Below are positions 51,842-61,573 of a DNA stretch of 64,000 nucleotides, piece after piece. The position numbers and the translations under genes are program-made. The DNA is from JBHELB01 sp041859045 (GTDB lineage: Bacteria; Hydrogenedentota; Hydrogenedentia; Hydrogenedentales; SLHB01): contig JBHELB010000057.1 in the NCBI GenBank assembly GCA_041859045.1, positions 62,001-126,000 on the forward strand, read 5' to 3'. How positions within the stretch are numbered: position 1 is the first letter of the stretch; the number at the start of each line of letters is the position of its first letter. The notes below the pieces were generated by a model, which was given only the letters and a program-made list of their open reading frames with translations, was not told the origin of the DNA and searched no databases.

Positions 51842-54121
51842 CTACCCTTTGAACGTAATCCGTTGCGCGCGTGTCCGGTAGAAGGATTTCGAGATAAACC
51901 CGGCGACGGCATCTCCGCTCAGATCGCCTTCGGGCGCGATAACGATGGTTGACGCGCCGCTGGCGTAGAGGTCGTGGAAACGGCCCTCAGCCCGGACGAA
52001 ATCCATGGGCGAGCAGCCGCTTTGGGCGCTGAGGCGTGCGCCCGCGGTGTAGTGAAGATCCTGGGTCATCGGGTCCACTTTGAGCGCCGCGCGGGCGGCC
52101 TCAGGGAACTGCCTTAGGTCAAGCGCGGCAAACCGGGCGAGAGGCGAAGGCGTTTCGTGATGCACGAGACCTGTGGAAAGGTCTTGCTGCTCCGCTAGAT
52201 GCAGACAGGCCTCATCAAAGTACGCCAGCAAGCGGCGGCCGAGGGCCTGCGCCTCCTCCGACTCGTGAAGTTCCTGTCCGCACAGGTGCTGGACGCATTC
52301 ATTGAGCCCCACCGGACATGTGCCGAAAAGGAAATCCGAGGGGTCAAGGTAAGGGTCTTCGTCTGGCCCCATCGAGAACAAGGCCAGCGGCCCGCTGTTT
52401 CGCGCGTACATAAGACGCCGTAGGAAAGCGGCCTTGTCGGCATGGGCGCGCACGACGATGCCCGCCAGGCGCTCGAGTTCTTCGCGCGTTCCCTGCTCGG
52501 TGCCTCCCCGGAAGGCGGCGCGCGGCAGATTCACGGCGACACATTGGGCGATGGCTTCGCGTGGCGTCCAGAGCAGCGCGTCCGGCCCCTCCGTGCGATC
52601 CTCGCGCAGCAAGGCAAACTCGAGTGGCCGCCGCGCAACGGCTAACTCCGCGGCGCGATGAAGGAACGAGCCGAAACCGCGATCGTGCAGGGCGCCTTCC
52701 GTGACGACAATTGTCGGCGTAAGGGTGACGCCTGGCGGGGGCTGAAGGCATATCGACAAAAAAGCTTGCGCGAGGCGGTGGGCGGCATGCGCGAAGTCGC
52801 CATAGGTCTTCTCCATGATTGCGCCGCCCGAAGCGACAGCTTCGGCAGAGGAATATACCGGGGGAATGTCCCAGTGCAGCGAAAATCGGACGCCCGCGCT
52901 CGAAGAATCCGAGGCTTCGGCGGGGTGGGCCAATTCCGCCAAGACGAGGCGGGCAATCTGACGCAGGCCTGCGTCGCTGATATCGGTCAGGTACGGCGCG
53001 AGCACTATGTTCAGAGCATCCCATCGCACGCCCGCATCGGCGTGGCGGTGCAGCGCCGCGTTGAACCAGCCGGTTTGCGCAAGGAGTAGATCCAGTTCGG
53101 TTGGGGCTGACGGGGTTCCGCGTCCGTCCGGCTCGACGAATCCCCACGCCAATACGTACAACAGGGAAGTTTCGAGCGTGTGCAGGCAGTCCACCTGGCC
53201 CAGATTGTGCAGGTGAATGTCGCCCCCCAGGTGCGCGTCGGCCACTTCTGTGGAAAACACCTGGCTGAGGGCGAATTCGCGCTTGACCCGCTCGGCCAGC
53301 AGCAGGTTGGTCGTGTGCGGGTCTTGGGGGTGCTCGGTCTGGCCTTGATTAGGCTGGCAAATGATGCGCTCCGCGTCGTAGAGCGGAACGCCCAGGCGCA
53401 TGTGGCGACGGCGGTAATCCTCGAGCCCATGCTCGATGAGGCGCGTATCAACCAGTTCGCGCACCAATGAGGCGGTCAGGGTCTTGACCCCGGCGCGCAG
53501 GATCTGTTGTTCGACCTCAAGCGCGATCAACTGCGCAAGGCCCTCATCCATGTTTGTTTCGCGCACCAGGGCGTCGCTGATCCGCGCGCGGTCCCAGCCG
53601 TCTAGCCGATCGTCGCTGGTGCGGACGTAACGCGGCGCGGCGTCCGGATCGGGGACTTCCCGGCCGGCGCGGCGCGCTTCCTCGAGTTCGCTGAGCAGTC
53701 CGCCAATATCGCCCTCTTGGAGTTTGCGAATGCGCGCCCGCTTGTCCCGGTAACGGGCATAGGCCAGGGCGGTCTTGGCGTGCCCCATCTCGATCAAGAC
53801 CTTTTCCACCGCGTCGCTGACCTGTTCCACGGTGGGCGGCTGGCCATTCAACATTTTGCTTAGGTAAATCGCCACGCCCGAAGCAAGGCTGTCGGCGCGG
53901 TCGCGATCGGCCCCGCCAATGCTCTGCGCGGCGAGAAAGATCGTCTCGGCGATCTTGGATTTATCGAACGAAACCTCGCGGCCATCCCGCTTAATAATGG
54001 TGCGTAAGGGCTGCGGGGCGGCAAAATACGGGGCGGAAAATGACAGTTGTTGGTCGAACACGCCTTCGCGAGGCGGTCCGGAGAGATCGTCGGGCATCTG
54101 GTTGCGATTCGAGGCGTTCAT
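51842..54121 (-). CDS. NrdD-like protein lacking the glycyl-radical domain
   Basis: A 759-residue protein. Residues about 40-135 are an ATP-cone (IIKRDGREVSFDKSKIAETIF, ALAYARYRDKRARIR); a second, degenerate cone follows (LDGWDRARISDALVRETNMDE, RRHMRLGVPLYDAERII). The remainder aligns with class III ribonucleotide reductase: AHLGGDIHLHNLGQVDCLHT, QCVAVNLPRAAFRG, CPVGLNECVQHLCGQELHESEEA, and the segment from LARFAALDLRQFPE to EGRFHDLYASG. The protein then ends where NrdD continues into its zinc ribbon and the RVxGY glycyl-radical loop. No radical-SAM activase is nearby. ATG 54121 is chosen; upstream in-frame codons have no site. It may be regulatory or use a partner chain. Confidence 0.75.
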   Translation of the reverse strand: MNASNRNQMPDDLSGPPREGVFDQQLSFSAPYFAAPQPLRTIIKRDGREVSFDKSKIAETIFLAAQSIGGADRDRADSLASGVAIYLSKMLNGQPPTVEQVSDAVEKVLIEMGHAKTALAYARYRDKRARIRKLQEGDIGGLLSELEEARRAGREVPDPDAAPRYVRTSDDRLDGWDRARISDALVRETNMDEGLAQLIALEVEQQILRAGVKTLTASLVRELVDTRLIEHGLEDYRRRHMRLGVPLYDAERIICQPNQGQTEHPQDPHTTNLLLAERVKREFALSQVFSTEVADAHLGGDIHLHNLGQVDCLHTLETSLLYVLAWGFVEPDGRGTPSAPTELDLLLAQTGWFNAALHRHADAGVRWDALNIVLAPYLTDISDAGLRQIARLVLAELAHPAEASDSSSAGVRFSLHWDIPPVYSSAEAVASGGAIMEKTYGDFAHAAHRLAQAFLSICLQPPPGVTLTPTIVVTEGALHDRGFGSFLHRAAELAVARRPLEFALLREDRTEGPDALLWTPREAIAQCVAVNLPRAAFRGGTEQGTREELERLAGIVVRAHADKAAFLRRLMYARNSGPLALFSMGPDEDPYLDPSDFLFGTCPVGLNECVQHLCGQELHESEEAQALGRRLLAYFDEACLHLAEQQDLSTGLVHHETPSPLARFAALDLRQFPEAARAALKVDPMTQDLHYTAGARLSAQSGCSPMDFVRAEGRFHDLYASGASTIVIAPEGDLSGDAVAGFISKSFYRTRAQRITFKG

Positions 54122-54190
54122 GGCGCGCGGGGCTTCCCGTTTTTCCCGCCCGGCAAACGACAACCACGGCGTGCGTAGCGGGGATGGTGG

Positions 54191-54219
54191 AGTGTAGCGC
54201 AAGCGCCCGGGAGATACAA
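54191..54219 (-). promoter_or_regulatory. Promoter of the NrdD-like gene
   Basis: On the minus strand TTGTAT (54214-54219), 17-nt spacer, TACACT (54191-54196); leader about 65 nt. Confidence 0.5.
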
Positions 54220-54306
54220 ACGGCCCGTCCGCCGTCGCTGTGCGCACACACACATTACGTTCGCGATGCAGGCCTCAGGACGTTGTTTCAGGCAAAAGCG
54301 GAGCCA

Positions 54307-55872
54307 CTACAAGTTCGGCGCGATAGGCGTGGCAGGCGGCGGCGGAAGGGGGCCTTCCATCGCCTTTAGCGCAAGGACAAACCCGTTCTTTTCCTCAGAC
54401 TCAAGGCGGACGCGGAGGGTTCCTTCCTCTTGAGAGGTGGCGTACTGATACGGCACCCCCTTACGCCAGTCATCGAGAGTATATGCGAGCGGCAGGACTT
54501 CAAGCGGTGTGGCCGCTTCAAAGCGTAGGCGAATGTTCTCGGAATCCCAGACCTCGACCTGACTTCTGAACTCACGCCGTGTCGGGTGATTGAGTTTGAG
54601 AAGCGCAATGCAATCGATGGCCGGGCCAAATACGGTCGTGTCCTTGAGTCCTGCCGATAGGCAAAGCGGCGCGCCGCTATAGTGCTGATAATCCGGAATA
54701 ATCACGACGCGCTCTCCGCGAGCCGCAACAGCACTTGCTTCGGCGCGAAGACCAGAGGCGGCATCTCCCGCACGTTGCCATGCACGGCTTTCGCGAATGT
54801 GCAGCGTGAAAAGCAACAGGCAGAGAAACGTCGTGCCGTAGATCGCCGTGGCGCGCCATTTCGGGTGCTTGGCGATTTCGTGCGCGAGCGCCACCACGCC
54901 CACCGCGCCCATCGCTAGGGGCAATATCAATTGCCCGCCGCCGGTGAGATGCACAAGGTCGATCTCCCGGCCCGGCACCAGCGCGCGGCATCCAAACATC
55001 GCTACAATCGCAAAGGGAAGTTCCGGTCGTTTCGCTTTACGCAGGATGAACGCCAGTACCGCCAATGCTGCGGCCACGCCCATCCAGGATAGCACGGGGT
55101 ACGCAAGTGCGCGTTCGACGGTCTCGGGCAGGAATCCCAGGGGGTAGACGGCAAAATACAGCGGCTCTACGGTTTGTTGCAGCGAAAAGGAGGCAGTGAT
55201 CAGCGCTTTGTGGTGAAGCCACAGTCCGGCCGCGCCGATCGCGACGGTAGGCACGATGCGCGCATGGCAGCGCGCTGAACGAAACAGGAACAACTCCGCC
55301 GCCAATAGCGCCACAAAAAGTCCGGTATTTGCTCGAAACAGCCCCACGGCCAGCGCCATCATCAAGAGGGCCAGCACGAGCAGCGTCTTTCCGCCCTTTC
55401 GAGCGTGAGCCAAGTAAAGTGCAACCGCGGCGAGTCCAGGAAGCGCCGGCAGAAGGTCTGCTGCACCCGCCAGATTCAGCGTCGATTCCGCATGCAGGGG
55501 ATGGGCCATAAACAGCGTCGCGCCGAGCGCCGCCAGCCAATACGGGCCTTGAATTGCTAGTTGTACAATCCAGTACACGCACACGATGCACGCGAAAAGC
55601 AGCGCTGCATTGAGAAGGTGGTATGGCAGGACATTAGCGCCGAAAAACTCCGACTCCATGCGCAGCAACCACGCCACCGGCGGCTCGACCACGGCGGCGG
55701 CGCGCGCACTCAAGAGCTCGAAGTCGCGTCCCAGCGGCTGCACCCACAAACCCCACACATGCACGAAACAGAAGTATACGAACCCCATCATCAGGTCGTA
55801 GAGAACGGGCACGCGTCGGCGAACGCGGACGAGAAGCGGCGTTTTTTGCGTATCGGGCGTGGTTTCAAGCAT
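54307..55872 (-). CDS. GT-C-like membrane glycosyltransferase
   Basis: A 521-residue protein with about ten membrane helices and a C-terminal periplasmic domain (about 380-521). The first periplasmic region and the HPLHAESTLNLAGAADLLPALPGLAAVALYL segment (shown in parts: MAHPLHAESTLNLAGAADL) closely resemble TMTC/PMT-type O-mannosyltransferases with 'HPLHxEAVxWIxGRADLL'. Such enzymes move sugars from polyprenyl phosphate to proteins or glycans. Unlike TMTC proteins it has no TPR repeats. It reads in the same direction as the M50 protease gene, 47 nt downstream of it. Confidence 0.68.
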   Translation of the reverse strand: MLETTPDTQKTPLLVRVRRRVPVLYDLMMGFVYFCFVHVWGLWVQPLGRDFELLSARAAAVVEPPVAWLLRMESEFFGANVLPYHLLNAALLFACIVCVYWIVQLAIQGPYWLAALGATLFMAHPLHAESTLNLAGAADLLPALPGLAAVALYLAHARKGGKTLLVLALLMMALAVGLFRANTGLFVALLAAELFLFRSARCHARIVPTVAIGAAGLWLHHKALITASFSLQQTVEPLYFAVYPLGFLPETVERALAYPVLSWMGVAAALAVLAFILRKAKRPELPFAIVAMFGCRALVPGREIDLVHLTGGGQLILPLAMGAVGVVALAHEIAKHPKWRATAIYGTTFLCLLLFTLHIRESRAWQRAGDAASGLRAEASAVAARGERVVIIPDYQHYSGAPLCLSAGLKDTTVFGPAIDCIALLKLNHPTRREFRSQVEVWDSENIRLRFEAATPLEVLPLAYTLDDWRKGVPYQYATSQEEGTLRVRLESEEKNGFVLALKAMEGPLPPPPATPIAPNL

Positions 55873-55919
55873 TGCGCGCAGTCTACCGGCGCGTACGCAG
55901 GCGGGTCAAACCGCTTTCG

Positions 55920-56570
55920 CTAGAAAAGGAATCCATGAACCAGCCCATAGATGAACCTCAGTGGCCCGCCGACGACATACGGCGCGAAGAGCAGCAGTAG
56001 GATTATGCTGAACGGCGCGATGGAATGGAGGATTTCCTGCTTGCGAGGCGGCAGCAAGAACTCAAGGACCGCCGAACCGTCGAGCGGCGGAAGTGGAATG
56101 AGGTTGAACACCATCAACGCGATGTTGACGAAAAGCAGCGTCATCAGCACGTTCGCCAGGCCGATCATGGTGTCTGAAGGCGCTTCCGGTCCCAGGACGA
56201 GTATTCCCTTCAACACAAGCAGCGTGACGACGGCGGTAAGCAGATTGGCCGCAGGTCCCGCCAAGGCCACCAGCACCGGGTCGCGCCGCATGTTGTGCAG
56301 ATTTCGGGGATTGTACGGCACGGGTTTGGCCCACCCCAGCAACGGGACGCGGCCCGACACCATGGACGACGAAAGCAGCATGGCCAGCGGCATGATCACC
56401 GTGCCCACCACGTCGATATGCGGAATGGGATTCAGCGTCACGCGGCCCAGCATGCGGGCCGTCGGATCGCCGCAACGTTCCGCAACCCACCCATGCGCCG
56501 CTTCGTGAATGCACAGCGCAAAAAGCAGACATAGGTACTGCATGAGAATTTCAGCGGGATTGATTGACAC
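55920..56570 (-). CDS. M50-family membrane zinc metalloprotease
   Basis: A 216-residue site-2-protease-like enzyme of the short, CBS-free type. It has CIHEAAHGWVAERCGDPTA (HExxH zinc ligands in the first helix) and NLIPLPPLDGSAVLEFLLPP (third ligand Asp), plus TLNPIPHIDVVGT. Such proteins cleave membrane-bound substrates. I set the start at GTG 56570, with GGAG 9 nt upstream; TTG 56585 is the longer reading. No PDZ domain. It sits between the TPR run and the GT-C-like gene on the same strand. Confidence 0.88.
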   Translation of the reverse strand: MSINPAEILMQYLCLLFALCIHEAAHGWVAERCGDPTARMLGRVTLNPIPHIDVVGTVIMPLAMLLSSSMVSGRVPLLGWAKPVPYNPRNLHNMRRDPVLVALAGPAANLLTAVVTLLVLKGILVLGPEAPSDTMIGLANVLMTLLFVNIALMVFNLIPLPPLDGSAVLEFLLPPRKQEILHSIAPFSIILLLLFAPYVVGGPLRFIYGLVHGFLF

Positions 56571-56652
56571 AGTCAGACACTCCAAAGCCGGAGCACAGTA
56601 TAGCGTCCGGCGTGAAAGGCGTCAAAAAATGCGCGTATCGAAACAAATCGTT

Positions 56653-58083
56653 CTATTTGCGGCCGAGTTGCGCCTGAAGGGTCTGCATTTCCGCCGCGTA
56701 TTCCTTCGAGACAAAATCGCTCAACGCCCGCGAGGTCACTTCGCTCGCGGCGCCACGCGCACGAAGGCGCAACTCCGTTCGAAGATCGCCGCCGCTCAAC
56801 TTGGCCGCGTTGGCGACCACTTGGGCGCGGTATTCACGGATTTTTGACTCTACGCTCATACGCCCCGCCGTTGCGGCACGAGCCTCGTTCACAAACTCAT
56901 CGGAGACCTTCCTGTACTCGGTGTCCGCTTGATTCAGCAAGGAAATCGCGGTGGCATACCGCGCTTCCATCGCCTCGCGTTCGGCTTGATTCTCCAGATC
57001 GCGCGCGGCCTGAACGGCCTTCTGTGCGGTTTCCTGGCGCGATATACGCTGCGCGAGCAGATTGCGCGCTTCGATTTGCTTTCCCCGTGCATCCGGGTTA
57101 AGCGGGTCCGCCTCGAGCGCACTCTCAAAGGCCCGGCTGGCGGCTTCATAGCCCCCTTGCTTGAGGGCCTCGTCGCCCATGCGCATGTAGTACTCGCCTA
57201 TCCGCTGGGCCACGTCGCGCTGCCCCGGCGACTCGTTGAGGATGTACTTATACTCTTGCACGGCGCGCTCAAGCTGGCCCGCGTCGTAGAACAGGTCGCC
57301 AATCCGTTTACGCAAGTCCAGCGACAGGGTCGCCAGCTTTGTGAGTCGGCCATACGCCGCATCGGTTTCTTCCATTCGGCCGCGTGCGATGTAAAACGCC
57401 ATCCCGCTCACAATGTAGTCGCGCAGACGCGCCTCGGGCATGTTGGCCGTCGAGACGGATCCCGCAAATACGGTATGCCAAACGTCCGCCACGGCGTTTA
57501 CCGACCGGCGGGCATCGTCGGCAAAACAACTGTTCGCCGTGCCCTCAAATCCCACCTTGGATTCATATTCCTTCTCGATGATTCGGTTATGCGCGTTCGC
57601 CTCGCTCATAACCCGCGAGAAGTACGTGGGCACGTCCACACGCTTGAGCGGAGCCGCCGGAAGATAGATACGCCGGAATCGCTGATCGGCGTCGGCATAG
57701 TACCGATCGCGCACGGCCGGCGGGGCATCGATAAGCGGGGAGGTGGCATGCGCCACCAAGTTTCCGAGCATCCCTAGCCGGTAGGCAAGATACGGATCGA
57801 TACTCTCGCCGCGCACGGCCTGCAACAGATACATTTCCGATTGCACGGCGTTGACCGGATCGGTCTCCGCGCCAGGTATTACCTTGCCCACTTCGGTCAA
57901 TGGCGCGGACGCCCCGCGGACAATGTCCTTCTCGAGTGTGCTGAGAGAGACGGCACCTTCTTTACTGAGTAGACGCGCCGCCGAGGCCACCACCGCTTTC
58001 TGCGCTTCAGGCCCCCAGGCCCAACTCGGCAATGCCAGTGCAACGATAAGGGCCACAAGCAGGGTAGTGTATGCGTGTTTCAT
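56653..58083 (-). CDS. Exported TPR protein with phospholipase C-like front
   Basis: A 476-residue exported protein with signal peptide (1-22, ending PSWAWG). The N-terminal 220 residues start WGPEAQKAVVASAARLLS and have MLGNLVAHATSPLIDAPP; the W-G start and H-A-T-x-P-L helix resemble zinc-dependent phospholipase C/S1-P1 nucleases, but too few His/Asp ligands are visible to assert activity. Residues 250-400 are TPR repeats (LFYDAGQLERAVQEYKYIL, AASRAFESALEADPLNPDA), followed by a long coiled coil. Its ATG overlaps the stop of the upstream TPR gene (ATGA), so they are translated together. Confidence 0.72.
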   Translation of the reverse strand: MKHAYTTLLVALIVALALPSWAWGPEAQKAVVASAARLLSKEGAVSLSTLEKDIVRGASAPLTEVGKVIPGAETDPVNAVQSEMYLLQAVRGESIDPYLAYRLGMLGNLVAHATSPLIDAPPAVRDRYYADADQRFRRIYLPAAPLKRVDVPTYFSRVMSEANAHNRIIEKEYESKVGFEGTANSCFADDARRSVNAVADVWHTVFAGSVSTANMPEARLRDYIVSGMAFYIARGRMEETDAAYGRLTKLATLSLDLRKRIGDLFYDAGQLERAVQEYKYILNESPGQRDVAQRIGEYYMRMGDEALKQGGYEAASRAFESALEADPLNPDARGKQIEARNLLAQRISRQETAQKAVQAARDLENQAEREAMEARYATAISLLNQADTEYRKVSDEFVNEARAATAGRMSVESKIREYRAQVVANAAKLSGGDLRTELRLRARGAASEVTSRALSDFVSKEYAAEMQTLQAQLGRK

Positions 58084-59735
58084 GGCTGTTCCTTCGCCGC
58101 AGGCTCGTCGGCCGGCATGGGGGGCAAAGCAGTCTCCGCAGGCGAGGCCGCGGGCGTGGGAGCTTGCGCGACGGCGGGAGCCTCGGCAGGCGGCGGGGCT
58201 TGTTCGCTTGTGGCGCGTTCAAGTTCCTCGGCCAGATAGCTCACACTTTGCGCATGGGGATCATCGGGCGGGGCATTCAGTAGCGTGAGATAACGCTTCA
58301 ATTCCTGAATCCCCTCCGCAAAAAGTTCGCGCTTGATATAAATCAGCCCGTTCTCAAGATGGGGCGGGGGATAGGTTTCATCCAAGATGATCGCCTGCTT
58401 GAACGCACTCTGCGCAGCGCCCACGTCGCCCGTTACCGCGAAAATCCGCCCGCGCAGCGTTTCCACCAACGCCCCCTGCGCGCCGAGTCCCGTCGCTTTG
58501 TCCATCGCGCTTCGGGCGCGTTCCACCTCGCCGTTAGTCAACTCCGCTTCCACAATACGAAGCGCGGCCTCTCGGGCATACGGACCGTTGCCTTGGACAA
58601 TGCTCTCGAACTCGCGCACGGCGTCGTTGGTCGCGCCTTGCGCCTGCGCCGCCACGGCGTGGAAATAGGCCGCCGCGGGATCGGCATCCGGGGCGTTGCG
58701 GGCTTCGTCCAACGCCTGTCGCGCGACGTCATACTTGCCATCGCTCAACAGTAACAGCCCTAGCTGCAGTTGCGCCGAAGTCTTGAGGGCGGTTCCCGAC
58801 TGCAACGCTGCGGTGAGATTGGCGCTCGCCTCCGCCGTCTTGCCCCGGCTAAGGTCCAACAACCCCAGCAGCGCTTTGGCGTCCGCGGCATCGGGATAGT
58901 CGCGCACGACGGCCTCGAGTTCGCGCGCCGCCGCTTCGATGTCGTTCTTTCGCGCATACGCCACCGCCAGCAGTGCCCGGGCCTCGCCGCGCTGCGGGTC
59001 AATGGCGATTACTTTCTTGAGGGCCTCAAGCTCCCCCTCGCTGTCCCCGTCCACGCCACGTGCAAGCGCCACAAGGTACCAAACGGTCGCGTCATCCGGA
59101 TTCTCTCCGGCCAGACGCTCCAGCGTCGCGCGCTCCTGCGGGCGCGTCGTGGGCAGATTCTGCGCCGCCAAACTTGCCACTGCATAGCGCAGCGTATCGC
59201 CTCCTGCGCCTGCGCGTGCCGCCTTCTCGAAGCTTTGCGCGGCCCGCGAGTACTGCTCGGCGCGCCAATAGAGTTTGCCCAGCTCGTACTGACCGCGCGC
59301 GTGCTCAGGGCGTTTGGCGACAAATTGCTCGAGAATCGCCACCGCCTCAGGGGTGCGTCCCTCCAAACTCAGCTTCTGCGCGCGGGAAATCGGGTCTTGC
59401 AGCAGGAAATAGCCGCCCACGACGAGAGCGACCAGCAAAACGATGCCGACCAGCGCCATGATCGAAACAAACAGAATACGGCTTGGCGTTGGAACCTCTG
59501 TGGAAAGCTGCTGCGCGGCGACTTGCTGGCCGGTAAGCAGATTGCGTCCGCAGACGACGCAGATAATGTCGCCTTCCTGCACCAATGCTTTGCAGTTAGG
59601 GCAGGTCTGGCTGGCGGCTGCTTTTCCTTCGGCGGGTTGGGCCGTTTTGCGCAGCACACCCCCGCAGTGCACGCACGCATCAAGCCGTGGATCGGTCAGT
59701 TTGCCGCAATACGGGCAGTTGATCATGTTGGCCAC
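58080..59735 (-). CDS. Zinc-ribbon, membrane-anchored TPR protein
   Basis: A 551-residue protein. Two zinc ribbons lie at the N-terminus (CPYCGKLTDPRLDACVHCG and CPNCKALVQEGDIICVVCG, each two CxxC pairs), then one membrane helix (about 88-110, ILFVSIMALVGIVLLVALVV), then roughly ten TPR repeats to residue 500 and a Pro/Ala tail. The ribbons face the cytoplasm, the TPRs the periplasm if the helix is single-pass. It may be a scaffold for an envelope complex. The gene starts 32 nt after a 57-residue zinc-ribbon gene and is coupled to the next TPR gene. Confidence 0.82.
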   Translation of the reverse strand: MANMINCPYCGKLTDPRLDACVHCGGVLRKTAQPAEGKAAASQTCPNCKALVQEGDIICVVCGRNLLTGQQVAAQQLSTEVPTPSRILFVSIMALVGIVLLVALVVGGYFLLQDPISRAQKLSLEGRTPEAVAILEQFVAKRPEHARGQYELGKLYWRAEQYSRAAQSFEKAARAGAGGDTLRYAVASLAAQNLPTTRPQERATLERLAGENPDDATVWYLVALARGVDGDSEGELEALKKVIAIDPQRGEARALLAVAYARKNDIEAAARELEAVVRDYPDAADAKALLGLLDLSRGKTAEASANLTAALQSGTALKTSAQLQLGLLLLSDGKYDVARQALDEARNAPDADPAAAYFHAVAAQAQGATNDAVREFESIVQGNGPYAREAALRIVEAELTNGEVERARSAMDKATGLGAQGALVETLRGRIFAVTGDVGAAQSAFKQAIILDETYPPPHLENGLIYIKRELFAEGIQELKRYLTLLNAPPDDPHAQSVSYLAEELERATSEQAPPPAEAPAVAQAPTPAASPAETALPPMPADEPAAKEQP

Positions 59736-59767
59736 GCGTACACCCTTTCCTTACCCGCGATGAAACA

Positions 59768-59941
59768 TCAAGGTTGGCCTGCATCCACCAGAGAGGCTTT
59801 GCAGGCCGTACACTCCTTGGCGTCCAAGAGGTTGCGTTGTCCGCACTTGGGACATTTCTGACGCAATAGCGATGGCACGGAAACCGCCCCTACCACCGCT
59901 ATAATGCCCAGCATGACAACCATATACAACCATACCGGCAT
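59768..59941 (-). CDS. Small membrane zinc-ribbon protein
   Basis: A 57-residue protein: a hydrophobic helix (MPVWLYMVVMLGIIAVVGAV), then CPKCGQRNLLDAKECTACK, a zinc ribbon with two CxxC pairs like those of the next gene. AGGAG lies 8 nt before ATG 59941; a 10-residue longer form from 59971 lacks such a site. The same domain pair in two adjacent genes suggests a common partner or a split duplication. Confidence 0.7.
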   Translation of the reverse strand: MPVWLYMVVMLGIIAVVGAVSVPSLLRQKCPKCGQRNLLDAKECTACKASLVDAGQP

Positions 59942-60103
59942 CCGTATATCTCCTCGACCTGATTTTCTCATAGATTTCCGGAGAATGCACGCAACTCCCG
60001 TATGTACCCCTGCTGCCGGAACTGCCCCGCACGCCGTCGGTTACGTATGTCCCTAGCGTACCTACTTTTAGAAACTCGTTCCAGTAGGACGCGCAGCCCT
60101 GAC

Positions 60104-61573
60104 TCAGGGCCTTTCCGGGACCTCGAAGGAGGCGCGGCAGGCAAGACGCACGAGCGCATTGGCTTCTGCGGCGTGACGACCGGTGAAGGCCTCTTCCACG
60201 TTGTCGTATGTCAGCCTCGGGCCTACCCAAAACGGTTTTGACTTCAGATCGACCCCGTTCGCATCCAGTTGTCGCAGAATGCTGGCCAGGGTGTTTTGCG
60301 CGTCCTGGCTGTGTCCGGTCGTTTCGCGCAACTCCTCAATCGGCATCGTCCCTCCCAGGCGATAGCTGATATTCGCGAGGTGAGCCATCACTGTACTCAA
60401 GTGCCCGACTTCGATTTCCGCATTGAGCGTCTCTTTGCTTCCGGCGCGAATGGCATCGATGAAATTCGCCGCATGGCCCGAGCCGCCGTCGCCGCGGTAT
60501 TGCTTGATTACCCTGCCGGACGCGTCAAATCCTTTTCCACCTCCTCTCGCGATGCGAACATATCCATTTTCACACATGATGTAGTTGCCGCTGCGACTCG
60601 CCAGGTATACGGCGCCTTCCTTTCCCGCGGCACCCAATGAGGGGTCGGGCATGTTGCGAATATCGACAACGACACTGACGCCCCGGTGTTCCATCAGCGC
60701 CAGATGAATGTTCGGGGTCTCACCGTCGTCATCCCACCACCGATTGCCCGCGGCAAGCACATTGCCCGGAACATCGTCCCAGCCAAGCAAATGTCGCAGG
60801 TCATCGAGATAGTGCACACCCCAATTCCCCATCTCGCCCGTGCCCCAGTTCCATTGCCAATGCCAGTCGTAGTGAAACCGGCGGCGCATAATCGGAGTTT
60901 TGGGAGCCGGTCCCGCCCAGAGATTGTAGTCCAACGAGGGGGGCGGTGCCTGTGGCCCAGAGACCTTGCCGATCGGCGCGCGTCCCTCCAGCTTGCTGCA
61001 GTGAACCCATAGCACCTTTCCATACATTCCGGATTGAATGTCCCTGGCGCATTCCTGGACTCCTGGGCATGAGCGGTGTTGTGTGCCTGCCTGAACAATG
61101 CGACGATAGGTTCGCGCCGCCTCGACCATCTTTCGACCTTCCCAGATGCAACGGCTGACCGGTTTCTCGACATAGACGTGTTTACCGGCCTGCATGGCCC
61201 AGATCGCGGCAAGACAATGCCAGTGGTCAGGGGTTGCAATGACTACCGCATCGAGATCCTTTCGGTCCAGGAGGACGCGGAAGTCCTGGCGCGTTTCCAC
61301 ATGGCCAGGGATTCTTTCCATCTGCTTCAGGTCGGGGTCCGCAACGGAGACGACCTTTACATTCGGAAGGTTGTTGAAATTGCCGAAATGGAGCAAACCT
61401 TTTTCGCCAAAACCGATAAGGCCTACATTTACCGTCTCATTGGGGGAGCGCTTGCGTGGCGTTACGCGCGCGCGATTGACACGGGTAACACAACCGGCAT
61501 GAAGGGCCGATGCCGCTGCACAGGCGGTCATGCCCAAAAAGAAATCACGCCGCGAGAGCCCGGTTTTCTTCAT
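60104..61573 (-). CDS. Tat-exported Gfo/Idh/MocA oxidoreductase
   Basis: A 489-residue NAD-type oxidoreductase with a Tat signal (LSRRDFFLGMTACAAASALHAGC) whose end is also a lipobox, so it may be a folded, exported lipoprotein. The Rossmann domain has VNVGLIGFGEKGLLH and the EKPVSRCIWEGRK segment (family EKP motif), with DAVVIATPDHWHCLAA upstream. The C-terminal barrel half has WNWGTGEMGNWGVHYLDD, usual in this exported group, whose substrates are mostly unknown sugars or inositols. GAGAGG precedes ATG 61573. A short perfect palindrome (GCCCTGA-C-TCAGGGC, 60096-60110) spans its stop. Confidence 0.9.
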   Translation of the reverse strand: MKKTGLSRRDFFLGMTACAAASALHAGCVTRVNRARVTPRKRSPNETVNVGLIGFGEKGLLHFGNFNNLPNVKVVSVADPDLKQMERIPGHVETRQDFRVLLDRKDLDAVVIATPDHWHCLAAIWAMQAGKHVYVEKPVSRCIWEGRKMVEAARTYRRIVQAGTQHRSCPGVQECARDIQSGMYGKVLWVHCSKLEGRAPIGKVSGPQAPPPSLDYNLWAGPAPKTPIMRRRFHYDWHWQWNWGTGEMGNWGVHYLDDLRHLLGWDDVPGNVLAAGNRWWDDDGETPNIHLALMEHRGVSVVVDIRNMPDPSLGAAGKEGAVYLASRSGNYIMCENGYVRIARGGGKGFDASGRVIKQYRGDGGSGHAANFIDAIRAGSKETLNAEIEVGHLSTVMAHLANISYRLGGTMPIEELRETTGHSQDAQNTLASILRQLDANGVDLKSKPFWVGPRLTYDNVEEAFTGRHAAEANALVRLACRASFEVPERP

